A stretch of 56,880 bases of DNA, taken from assembly GCA_030652255.1 (NCBI GenBank), contig JAUSAZ010000080.1:1-56880 (forward strand), in the 5' to 3' direction. The position numbers and the translations under genes are program-made. The stretch's first letter is position 1; every line of letters begins with the position of its first letter. The stretch is from Myxococcales bacterium. Its GTDB lineage: Bacteria; Myxococcota_A; Polyangia; Polyangiales; Ga0077539. The notes under the pieces were generated by a model, which worked only from the letters and a program-made list of their open reading frames with translations, had not been told where the DNA came from and did not search any database. Shown piece after piece: positions 17,640 through 27,200 of the stretch.

Positions 17640-18323
17640 ATGCCCACCGACGAGTTCGAAACGCTCCACGCGAGTCCAGACGGAGTCCTTCGCATCCTCT
17701 CCTGGTGCACGGACGGTGCCGACTTCGCCGATGAGCGCCGGAGCGCCTGGGTGGAGGTGTTCAAGGAGTGGCGGACGATCGTCGATGAGTACACCGACGT
17801 CACCGGCGATCCGGCGTACTGGAATCACGAGATCGCCAACGTGTCCTTCCTGTCGGCGGCCGTCTGGCGCGTGCGGATGGTCGCCGTTCAGGAGTTCCAC
17901 GCGCCTCGGACCGCAGATCGCGGCCTCCCCCGGGGCCGCGCCGACCTCTGGGCCCGCATCGGAGGCACCTCGTACCTCCTCGAGGCGAAGGTGGTCTTTC
18001 TCCCCCTCGATTCCCGGACGGCCGTCGCAGACGTTGCGTACGAGCTGACTACCGCCGTGGCGGAGGCGAGGGACTATCAGGACACCCACGAGTTCTGCGG
18101 GGGCATCGTCTTCGGCATCCCGAACTCGCCGAGGCCCGGCGACTTCCCTGCGAGGATCAGCGCATGGCGCTCCTCCCCACGCGCCGAGCTTACGAAGGTC
18201 GCCCCCCACGGAATCGTCGTTGACTACTTTCCGCCGAAGGGGGCGAACATCCTGAAGCCGAACAACGACTACTACCCCGGTGTGACCATCGTCCTCGGCT
18301 TCGCACCCGCTCCAACGACCTGA
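17640..18323 (+). CDS. PD-(D/E)XK nuclease-like protein, copy 2 (BREX insert)
   Basis: A 227-residue paralogue of the 16557 protein, clearly diverged. It shares the Trp-rich start (SAWVEVFKEWRTIVDEY), RGRADLWARIGGTSYLLEAK with D102 and E115-A-K117, the FCGGIVFGIPN strand and the end motif YYPGVTIVLGFA (copy 1: YYPGTTIVMAFD). It lies 14 bases after the small ORF and 14 bases before pglX, so it is embedded in the BREX operon. Two paralogues may form a heterodimer or have different specificities; this is inference. Confidence 0.7.
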   Translation: MPTDEFETLHASPDGVLRILSWCTDGADFADERRSAWVEVFKEWRTIVDEYTDVTGDPAYWNHEIANVSFLSAAVWRVRMVAVQEFHAPRTADRGLPRGRADLWARIGGTSYLLEAKVVFLPLDSRTAVADVAYELTTAVAEARDYQDTHEFCGGIVFGIPNSPRPGDFPARISAWRSSPRAELTKVAPHGIVVDYFPPKGANILKPNNDYYPGVTIVLGFAPAPTT

Positions 18324-18337
18324 GCCAGCCAAACCCA

Positions 18338-21300
18338 ATGGTCCCATCCCTCACCCAACTCACCCCCGCCCTCTCCGCGCTCTCGCAGCGCATCGCCGCC
18401 GACCTCCGCGTCCAGATCCTGGCGCCCGGTCCGGCCAGCGACCGCGCCCGCGCACTCCACGCCGATGAGCGTGTCGGCGACGACTTCGCCGTCTGGACCG
18501 ACCTCCTCTCGCGACGCGCCGCCGTTCTCTGGGTGCTCCGCTCCGTCTATGTCCGGGTGCTCGAGGACCGCGGCCTGCTCCGCCCCCTCCGCATCGTCGA
18601 TGCCGAGTCGCAGCACCTCTTCGAGCGCCTTGCACCCAACCTCGGGCAGACCTCCTACCTCCGATGGGTGTACCGCGACCTCGCCTCCGCCGACGCTGGC
18701 CTCCCTGAGCTCTTCGCCCCGCAGCCCGCCGAGGTCGCCCTCCCCTCCGACGCGCTCTCCCGCGAGCTGCTCGACTTCTGGCGCGAGCGCGATCCCGACA
18801 CAGGCGCGCTCCGCTGGGCCTTCACCGACGCCCACTTCGACGGTCGGCTCATGGGCGACCTCTATCAGGACCTCGATCCGGTTGTGAAGGATCGATTCGC
18901 CCTCCGACAGACGCCCGACTTCATCCTCGACTTCATCCTCGACGAGACCCTCACCCCCGCCATCGCCGAGTGGGGCGTCGAGACCGTCCGGCTCATCGAT
19001 CCGGCCTGCGGATCGGGTCACTTCCTCCTCGCCGGATTCAAGCGACTCGTCGCTGGGATGCGAGAGAAATTCCCGGAGCGCGGCGCGCGGGAGGTCGTGC
19101 TCGACGTGCTTCGGCGGGTCGTCGGACTCGACCTCAACGACTACGCCTGCGCCCTCGCGCGAGCACGACTAGTCATGACCGCGCTCGAACTCTGTGGGGA
19201 GAACGACCTCGCCGAGGCGTCGGCGTTCCACCCACAGGTCTATTGGACCGATGCCCTCGAGCAGGTCGAGCGGGAGGAGTGGACCCAACTGGGCCTCCCT
19301 ATGGGGGGAACCGGCATCGAGAAGCCCCGGGCGATGCTCACCCGGCCAGAGGTGCGAATGGAGCTGCGACCGCTGCTGAAGCAAGGGTTTCATGCAGTGG
19401 TCGGGAATCCGCCGTACATCAGCGAGAAGGATCCGCGGCAGAAGGAGTACCACCGGCAGAAGGTGGGGAAGGGGCGACGGTATGCCTCGGCGGAACGTCA
19501 GTATACGCTCGGCACGGTCTTCGTTGAACGCATGCTTCAGCTTGGGGTTCCTGGGGCGACGATGGGAGCAATCACCGCAGAGGCCTTCACTCGCTGTGAC
19601 TTCGGAAAGTCGTTCGTAGAGCAGGTCTTGGCGCGTCACGACCTGCAGCATGTGGTGGATACTTCAGGCATTGTCATCCCGGAGCACGGCACTCCGACTA
19701 TTATCCTAATCGCACGCGCCAGAGCCCCAGTAAGCGCTAATGTCTTGGTCACTATGTCGCGTCGTGGCGACCCAGGCGACGCTGATCCAGCAAACGGTCC
19801 GAACTGGAGAGGAATATTGAGTTCTCGCGGCGCGGACTGCTTCGAGGATGAGCACATTTCATCCATGTTTCTGAGTCGCGCTGCGCTATCTACTCACGAG
19901 TGGAGTTTCGGTGGTTCGGCGGCCGTCGCGCTCCAGCATCAGATCGAGGGTCTCCCCGGACGCCTCTTGGATGCTGAGCCCGATATTGGACGAACCAACA
20001 GCGCTGGAGAAGATGAAATATGGTTTGTCGATCGCCGGACATCGATCCGCCTGGCGGGATTCGATTTCACCATCCCGATCATTATTGGCAAGCACATCGA
20101 GTCATGGTCTGCGTCTGGGTCTGACTTGATTCTCTATCCGTATTCGTCGTTTCGCGGCGTGGACCTCCCCAGCCGGGCATCTCTACATCAAAATTACCTC
20201 TGGCGCTATCGCGCCACGCTTCAAGCCAGAAAAGTATTCGATACATTGCTTAGGGATGTCGAGGACTGGTGGAGACATCTCGAATACTATCAAAGGCGGG
20301 TTCGCCAGAGGGCCATCGCGACTACGAAAATCGGAACCAGTCCAGATTTTGCGCTCTGCACCTCTTTTCAGTTGTTCAAGGAGTCTGCCCCCGCGATCTT
20401 TCTGCCCCATCATGCTTCTGATGCGCTGCACTTCGTTCTCTTGGCGCAACTCAACGGATCCATCGCATGCTTCTGGATGAAGCAGGTCAGCCAAAACAAG
20501 GGCTCTCAAGGGGTTAACGAGGGCTTGAAAGCTGAGGCATGGGAGAGATTTTTTCAGTTCGGCGGCTCGAAATTGAAGTCATTCCCGATCGCATCTCTAA
20601 CTGATACCACCCTTGAGACCTTCGCGCGCCATCTCGATACGCTCGCCCGCTCGCGCGTTGCCGACTCCGTTCGTTCGATAAACGACACCCACGCCGCCTC
20701 CGGCGCCGCGGCCCTCCGCGCCGCGCTCGACGCGCGCCGTACCCGTGACCTTCGCTCGCTCCTCTCGATGGTTGCCCTCCAGGAGGAGCTGGATTGGTAC
20801 TGCTACAGGCTCTACGCCCTCGACCCCACTGTCGAGACCCGCGCTCCCGACGCCGTCCCGCCGCTGCGTCCCGGCCTCCGACCCTTTGAGATCGCACTCG
20901 CCCGTCGCGACGCTGAGAATCTCGCGGTGCTCGCTCGCGGCGAGGAGCCCGACGAGGCCCCGACCGCCTGGTTCACCCGCCACAACTGGGACCCCCACAT
21001 CACCCTGGACGCCCTCGGCCCTGCAGAGCAACGCATCGTCGAGGACCGCCTCGCCCGCACGGAATCCTCGCGCGAACTCGGCCTGCTGGAGCATCCCACC
21101 TACAAGCGTCGCTGGTACCAGCCGGACTACGCGAAGGAGGAGCAGGTGGCCCTGACCGAGTGGCTCGCCGACCGCATCGAGGACCATGTGAGGGCCATAC
21201 CGGCACCGTGGACGATCGCCCAGGTGGCCCTGGCGCTGGGTGGGGAGGCCGACGTCCGGGCGGTGTGCGAGGTGCTCGCGGGGCGCAGTGACTACGACGT

Positions 21301-21943
21301 GGAGGCGCTGATCGGCGAGCGGGTGCAGGCGGAGAGCGTTCCGAACAACAAGCACCATGTGTTCAAGCCGGACGGGCTGATCAAGCGGGCGGCCTGGGAG
21401 GAGACGTGGGCGCAGCAGCACATGGAGGACGAGGGAAAGCCGGTGACGCCGGCGGTTCCGCCGAAGTACGCGAGCGGGGAGTACCTGCGCTCGGAGTACT
21501 GGTCACAGCGGGGGAAGCTCGATGTGCCCAAGGAGCGCTTCATCGCCTTCACGGAGGTCCCCGGCCCAGGGCCGACGCGCTACGGCTGGGCGGGCTGGAC
21601 GCACCGGACGCGGGCGCGAACGCTGGTGGACTTCGATGAGCAGTTGGAGAACGACGGCGTCCCGATGGAGGACCGGATCGGGGTGCTGCACGGGGTGTGG
21701 TTCCTGCTGCCGTGGGTGCGGTGGGAATCGGCCGAAGCGGCGGAGGAGTTCCGGGCGATCGTGCAGGCGGCGGTGGGGCGCGAGGGGGTGACGGAGGCCA
21801 TGCTGACGCAGTGGGCGGCGACGCACCCGCCGGGCGGGGGGAAGACCCCGAAAACCCCGAAAACCCCGAAAAACCCGAAAAACCCGAAAAACCCGAAGGA
21901 ATCCAATGCACCGCGGGGACCGAAGGAAGAGACAGACGTCTGA
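18338..21943 (+). CDS. pglX: PglX: adenine-specific DNA methyltransferase of type 2 BREX
   Basis: A 1201-residue protein, normal size for PglX. S-adenosylmethionine motif I is DPACGSGHF starting at D221, and catalytic motif IV is NPPY at 357-360, giving N6-adenine methylation of host BREX sites. The central part (about residues 430-770), expected to recognise the target, is noticeably more AT-rich than the ends of the gene. The C-terminal part is helical and rich in charged residues. Near the end a 9-bp tandem repeat encodes KTP/KNP units (residues 1169-1186) before the terminal EETDV. Confidence 0.92.
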   Translation: MVPSLTQLTPALSALSQRIAADLRVQILAPGPASDRARALHADERVGDDFAVWTDLLSRRAAVLWVLRSVYVRVLEDRGLLRPLRIVDAESQHLFERLAPNLGQTSYLRWVYRDLASADAGLPELFAPQPAEVALPSDALSRELLDFWRERDPDTGALRWAFTDAHFDGRLMGDLYQDLDPVVKDRFALRQTPDFILDFILDETLTPAIAEWGVETVRLIDPACGSGHFLLAGFKRLVAGMREKFPERGAREVVLDVLRRVVGLDLNDYACALARARLVMTALELCGENDLAEASAFHPQVYWTDALEQVEREEWTQLGLPMGGTGIEKPRAMLTRPEVRMELRPLLKQGFHAVVGNPPYISEKDPRQKEYHRQKVGKGRRYASAERQYTLGTVFVERMLQLGVPGATMGAITAEAFTRCDFGKSFVEQVLARHDLQHVVDTSGIVIPEHGTPTIILIARARAPVSANVLVTMSRRGDPGDADPANGPNWRGILSSRGADCFEDEHISSMFLSRAALSTHEWSFGGSAAVALQHQIEGLPGRLLDAEPDIGRTNSAGEDEIWFVDRRTSIRLAGFDFTIPIIIGKHIESWSASGSDLILYPYSSFRGVDLPSRASLHQNYLWRYRATLQARKVFDTLLRDVEDWWRHLEYYQRRVRQRAIATTKIGTSPDFALCTSFQLFKESAPAIFLPHHASDALHFVLLAQLNGSIACFWMKQVSQNKGSQGVNEGLKAEAWERFFQFGGSKLKSFPIASLTDTTLETFARHLDTLARSRVADSVRSINDTHAASGAAALRAALDARRTRDLRSLLSMVALQEELDWYCYRLYALDPTVETRAPDAVPPLRPGLRPFEIALARRDAENLAVLARGEEPDEAPTAWFTRHNWDPHITLDALGPAEQRIVEDRLARTESSRELGLLEHPTYKRRWYQPDYAKEEQVALTEWLADRIEDHVRAIPAPWTIAQVALALGGEADVRAVCEVLAGRSDYDVEALIGERVQAESVPNNKHHVFKPDGLIKRAAWEETWAQQHMEDEGKPVTPAVPPKYASGEYLRSEYWSQRGKLDVPKERFIAFTEVPGPGPTRYGWAGWTHRTRARTLVDFDEQLENDGVPMEDRIGVLHGVWFLLPWVRWESAEAAEEFRAIVQAAVGREGVTEAMLTQWAATHPPGGGKTPKTPKTPKNPKNPKNPKESNAPRGPKEETDV
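21841..21894 (+). repeat. 9-bp tandem repeat inside the 3' end of pglX
   Basis: Six units: GAAGACCCC, two of GAAAACCCC and three of GAAAAACCC. They encode Lys-Thr-Pro and Lys-Asn-Pro triplets. Unit gain or loss keeps the frame, but the A5 and C4 runs inside each unit could slip out of frame. Confidence 0.85.
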
Positions 21944-22043
21944 TGGCCTTCATCCGCAGCGCCCCGAAGTTCATCGGCGACGCGCCCACCGGGCGGGGTG
22001 GATTGGACGAGGGCGGCGTCGGGGGAAGGAGTAGGACCGGGCG

Positions 22044-22415
22044 GTGACCGTACGCATTTTCGACGCCGTTGGATCCTGCCGACCGAGGTGGCACCTGATG
22101 CTCCCGCCAGAGCGGCGTGTGCCCGAGGTGCGAGGACTGATCGACCACCGGACATACTTCGTCCTCAACGCGCCGCGACCGGTGGGGAAGGCCATGGCGC
22201 GGGGGAGCATAGCGTCCGCGGTGACCGCGGAGGGTCACTACGCTACGGCGCTGGAGCTCATCGACCGGATGGTCTGGCGGGACGGGCAGCGAGATCCACT
22301 GCCCGAGGGGCTGCGGCAGTTGGACGACCCCACGGCGGCGTTGGGGCTCGACATGGGCCGGCCGGTCATGTTCGATCCGCGAAGCGCGGCTGGGCTCCGA
22401 GTTGTTGCAAACTGA
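22044..22415 (+). CDS. Small hypothetical protein in the pglX-pglY interval
   Basis: A 123-residue frame from GTG 22044, ending 22 bases before the DUF262 gene. It reads like a folded protein (RPRWHLMLPPERRVPEVRGL; TYFVLNAPRPVGKAMARG) rather than a shadow frame, but I recognise no domain. It could be a small partner of the DUF262 nuclease. A competing start cannot be excluded. Confidence 0.4.
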   Translation: MTVRIFDAVGSCRPRWHLMLPPERRVPEVRGLIDHRTYFVLNAPRPVGKAMARGSIASAVTAEGHYATALELIDRMVWRDGQRDPLPEGLRQLDDPTAALGLDMGRPVMFDPRSAAGLRVVAN

Positions 22416-22437
22416 AACGTAATTGGAGGGGGGCACT

Positions 22438-24204
22438 ATGGACGTACGACCCAACGCACAAGCCAAGACCATCCAGGAGCTATTCGCGACGAAGGCCTTC
22501 GCTGTGCCCGAATACCAGCGGAGCTACGCCTGGGAGAAGCAGAACTGGGAGGATCTGTGGACCGACCTGGTCGAGGGTATCGCCTCAGGCACGGAGCACT
22601 ATTGGGGCACCATCACGCTGAAAGCGACCGGCGCGCGGGTGCGGTCTGAGGACGACGACGAGCATTTCACCCTGCACGAGGTGGTCGATGGCCAGCAACG
22701 CCTCACGACGATCAGCCTGTTCCTGCTGGCATTGGCGCGCTGCGGACGTCCGATGTTGCACGCGAGGTACCTGCGCTCGGGCGGCGTGCTCCGGCTGACC
22801 CCGGGCCAGCGGAACATCGAGACATTGGAGCGACTGCTGGCGGGCGGAGCGCTGCCCCCCGACGTGGAGGTGCTCCGCAGCAATCGGCGTCTGCAGAGCG
22901 CCGTGGACTACTTCTCGGACCAGATCCGGGCGCACGGCGACCCCTCAACGCTAGCGACCTTCCTACTCACCCGCACCTTCGTGCTGGAGTTCGTGGTCGC
23001 GGACGAGGCGCTCGCAATTCGTGCCTTCGAGAGCCTCAACGACCGCGGCAGGCCGCTCTCCGTGCTGGAGAAGACCAAGAGCGCGTTGATGTTCAACTCG
23101 CAGCGCTACCTGGCCGGCGACCACCGCGCGGACATCAACGACGTTTTCGGTGCGCTCTACTCCGCCTATGACGTCGTCAAGGACCGGGGGACCGCCCGGG
23201 GCATCGCGTATCTCAGCAGTGGGAAGTTCGACGAGAACGTCGTCCTGCAGTGGTTCTATCACTGCGTCGGCGCGTGGGCCGTGCGGAAGCATGGCCTCCC
23301 ATCGGGCTACGACTACAACTACACGGCGGAGTCGATCTTCAACGCCTTCATCAAGGACTCTTGCGCGGGTCTCAAGGCCGAGCCCGCGAGGCTGAGAGCA
23401 TTCCTGGCGGACCTGCTCGATCAGCTCTCGAGCTTCACCAGCGCGATGCAACGGCTTGTGGACCGCGTCGCGACCGACCTCCGCCTGCGTAAGATGCTGG
23501 TGTTCCTCGGCGTCGATGCGATCCTGTACCCTGTGCTGGTGGGATTGGAGACGCGGAATCTCCTCGACGACGCGATGCTGGACGCGATCGAGCGGCTCGA
23601 CATCAGGGTCTACAAGGTGCTCGGCAAGAGGAACCGTGCGGGGATCTACGAGATCTTCCCTCACGTCATCGGAGGAGCGTCCGGCGCCGACCTCCGAGCA
23701 ATGGTCAATGGAAACTGTGCCTATCACTCGCCTCCTTCCAGCTTCCTGGCAGCGCTCGGGGAGCTGCGGTTCAGTGTGCAGAACCCCTTCGTGGCCTACC
23801 TGCTGTGGGCCTTCGAGAAGGCCGCCGACGATACCTTCGACGACGGCGACGCTGATCTCTACCGGATCGTGCAGTTGGACCACATCTGGCCGCAATCGTT
23901 GACGGTGCAGTTGCCCACCGACGGCTTCTCCGACGAGGCCGACTACGCGAGCGCCATCGATCGCCTGGGCAACCTCTGCCTGCTCGAAGGGCGCGACAAC
24001 GCGCGAGCGCAGAACAAGTCGCCCAGCGTGAAGGCCAGGGACGTTTACCAAGGCCTGACGACGCTCCCCCGGAGCCGCGCGCTGGGGTTTCAGATCGGCC
24101 AGCACGGCTGGCGGAAGGCCGACATTGAGGCGACGACGGCCCGCATGATCGAGTTCGCGATGAGCCGGTGGGCGCCGTCGCCTCCGACCACGAAGAGCGC
24201 GTGA
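22438..24204 (+). CDS. DUF262/DUF1524 (GmrSD-like) protein inserted in BREX
   Basis: A 588-residue protein. ATG 22438 follows a GGAGGGGGG ribosome site. The N-terminal DUF262 domain has VPEYQRSYAW and the nucleotide-binding D84-GQQRLTT motif. The C-terminal DUF1524 His-Me finger nuclease region has D481-H482-IWPQ, then RLGNLCLLEGRDNARAQNK. This is the architecture of GmrSD-type modification-dependent restriction enzymes and of BREX-associated BrxU. It would cut phage DNA with modified bases that escape BREX recognition. It sits between pglX and pglY on the same strand, 31 bases before pglY. Confidence 0.85.
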   Translation: MDVRPNAQAKTIQELFATKAFAVPEYQRSYAWEKQNWEDLWTDLVEGIASGTEHYWGTITLKATGARVRSEDDDEHFTLHEVVDGQQRLTTISLFLLALARCGRPMLHARYLRSGGVLRLTPGQRNIETLERLLAGGALPPDVEVLRSNRRLQSAVDYFSDQIRAHGDPSTLATFLLTRTFVLEFVVADEALAIRAFESLNDRGRPLSVLEKTKSALMFNSQRYLAGDHRADINDVFGALYSAYDVVKDRGTARGIAYLSSGKFDENVVLQWFYHCVGAWAVRKHGLPSGYDYNYTAESIFNAFIKDSCAGLKAEPARLRAFLADLLDQLSSFTSAMQRLVDRVATDLRLRKMLVFLGVDAILYPVLVGLETRNLLDDAMLDAIERLDIRVYKVLGKRNRAGIYEIFPHVIGGASGADLRAMVNGNCAYHSPPSSFLAALGELRFSVQNPFVAYLLWAFEKAADDTFDDGDADLYRIVQLDHIWPQSLTVQLPTDGFSDEADYASAIDRLGNLCLLEGRDNARAQNKSPSVKARDVYQGLTTLPRSRALGFQIGQHGWRKADIEATTARMIEFAMSRWAPSPPTTKSA

Positions 24205-24235
24205 ATCCCTCGCAGCCACCGGTAGGACCACCGCA

Positions 24236-27200
24236 ATGACCCTCACCATCCGAGACGCCTTTGACCTTCCGACGCCCGACGCCGTCACCGCGCTCGGGTT
24301 CGTCGTACGCCTCGATCTGCGCAGTGACGAGGCCCAGCAGCGCCAACTCGTAGACGACTACGTGCTCACGCCTGCGGTGCGGCAGTGGCTCCCGATGATC
24401 TTCGACGGGATGCGCAACGCCTGGGAGCGCGGCGAGGACCTGGGGCGCTTCATTCACGGCAGCTTCGGCAGCGGCAAGAGCCACTTCCTGAGCTTCCTGG
24501 GAATGCTGCTGGAGGATTCTCCTATTGCCTGGGGGAAGAGCGACCCGCTGATGCGCGTGCTCGCCGACCGGCACCGGGCGTGGATCCGCGAGGCGCGGTT
24601 CCTGGTGGTACGTCAGCACATGCTCACGGCGGCGCGAACGGAGACGGGCTTCGATCGCACGGTCTACGATAGCTTCAATCGGACGGTGGCCCTCCAGGGT
24701 GGGAAGCCCTTCGAGTTTCTGGACGTGTTCGGGATCATCGAGGAGGCGCGCCGTGAGGCCGCACGCTACGGCGACCAGTTCTGGCTCCAGGCTGCGGAGG
24801 CTGGGATCATCGGCTCGAAGGAGGACTTCGAGGCGCTCGTCGCGGGATCCCTCCAGGAACGTGAGGACTTCGCGCGCGCCTGGTTGGAGTGGAAGGGCCG
24901 TGACGCAGCGAATGCAGGCATCGACCCCAACTGGGCGGAGGGACTGCAGAGGCTGGCGGCCCACGCGAAGGCACAGGGCTACGGCGCCGTGGTGCTGCTG
25001 GTGGATGAGTTCCTGCTGTGGCTGAGCGAGAAGAGCGGCGAGCAGTTCAAGCGGGCGATCAACCAGCTCAACGTCATCGTTGACCACAACGACGGCCGAC
25101 GCGCGCTGCCGCTCTTCGTCTTCGTGGCCCGCCAGAGGAACCTCAAGGAGTTCTTCCCGGACATGGTGGGCGAGGATCAACTCCACCAGCACCTCGACCA
25201 TCACTCCAAGCGCTTCGAGACGACGACACTGCAGGACGTGGAGCTGCGCCACATCTGCAAGGAGCGCGTGTTGCGCCGCCGGCTCCCCGAGGAGGTACAG
25301 CGCGTCGTGGATGCGCTCGCCATCCAGCACCACAAGCTCCTCCCGACGCTGCTCCAGAACGCGGACGTGGAGTACCTGCGCGACGTCTATCCCTTCCACC
25401 CGGCGCTGATCGAGACCTTGATCGACATCTCGTCGTTGATGCAGCGTGAGCGAACGGCGCTGCGCCTCTTGTACGAGCTCCTCGTTGTGCACTACCCGTC
25501 GCTGCCGCTCGGGCAGTTCTTGCCGGTAGGTGCGGCTTTCGAGGCGATCTTCCCGGAGGCAGGTGTCGAGGGAAGCAAGCGCGTCGAGGATCTGCGGGCC
25601 GTCCATGCGCTCTACTGGCAACGGTTCCGCCCCGCGCTCGACCAGATGGAGCGGGACGGCGCGGAGTCAGGGTTCGACGTGCGCCGACGACGCACGCTCG
25701 ACCAGATCGTGAAGACCGCCCTGCTCGCAGAGATCTCTCACCGTCTCAAGGGTGGTTCGGGGATGACCCTGGAGCGCCTGGTGCAGCTCAATGATGTCGA
25801 GGTCGTGGGAGAGACGGACAAGGGTCGCATCGCGAGAGTGAACCAGGATCTCGTCGAGCTCTCGCGGATCGTCCGTGCCCTTCAGGTCAGCGGGACCGGG
25901 CGCGCGGCCGTGGTGTCGGTCGTGGTGCAGGGCGTGAACTTCGGCGAGCTGATGGAGCGCGCCCGGGCGAAGGTGGGGGGCGGCGTCGATCACCGCTTCA
26001 AGGTGTTCTACGCGGGCATCAAGCGAGCGCTGAAGCTGGAGGGCCGGGCGGAGTTCGGTGCGGGACAAGCCAACGAGGGCGAGCTGCGGGTGAAGTGGCG
26101 GGGCACCACGCGCAAGGGCTCACTGGTGATCCGCAACGTCCGGGTGATGAAGCCGCAGGAGTTCAAGCCGCGGGACGGCGAGCGATTCCGCCTCGTGATC
26201 GACTATCCCTGGGATGAGCCCGGGCACACCGTCGAGGAAGACCGGCAGCGCGCGCGGGACGCCCGCAAGCAGCTCGGATCGATGCTCACGGTCTGCTGGT
26301 TGCCGCGGCACCTCTCGCCGAAGGAACTCGACATTCTGACCGAGCTCGCTGCAGCCGACTTCCTCACGAGCGCCGCCGCCGAGGAGGAGGTCCTCCGCAA
26401 CCTTCACGGCCAGGACCGGACCGCCGTCGTCGAGCAAGCTCGCAACGTCGCCCAGAACATGGAGGCCCGACTCCGGGATATCCTGCGGGAGGTCTACAAG
26501 GACGAGGGAGAGGTCGTCCCCCTGGCGAGCGACGTCGTCACGAAGGTGGCCGAGGCGGAGCTCGAGAAGAACCTCGACGCCTTCGCGAAGGGCTTGCTGG
26601 ACCGGCAGTTTCCACAGCACCCCGAGTTCGGGATGGAGCCCAGGGTCGATGACCTCGTGACGCTCTGCGATTGGATGGTCGATGCCGCTGAGGCGGGCGA
26701 CACCGCAGCCTTCGACGACGCCGGTGGGAAGGTGCTCCGGGGCCTCGGGATGCCGCTGGAGATCGTGACGGTGGGACAGGTGCGCGGAACGCTCCGCCGC
26801 GACAGCCGCTACCTGAAAGCCGTCCTCGATCGCACGCAGGAGGCGACCGTGAAGTGGGCGCCGATCGACGAGTTCCTGGAGAGCAGCTACGGGCTCGACC
26901 CGGAGGTACGGTCGCTGTTCCTTGTGTTCGTGGCGCGCGCGTGCGGGTACCGGGTGTTGCAGGAGATCACCGGCGAGCCCGTCGAGGTGCGCATCGAACG
27001 GAAGGCGAAGACGTCGCTGGTGCTGCAGCGGGCATCGCTCGTGGACCCCGCCGAGTGGAGTCGGTTGCGCGAGCTGGGCCCAGATCTGTTCGGCCTCGAG
27101 AAGCCCGCGGCACACCGCACCTTGCTCGAGCAGGATCGCTTCGCGGGGAAGGTGCGAGAGGCAGGGCGGCTGCTCCGCGAGCGCCTCCAGGGGCTGCACG

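Noticed and set aside
23771..25621. A 616-residue open frame on the minus strand
   Set aside because: It is antisense to pglY and the DUF262 gene, both supported by catalytic motifs.
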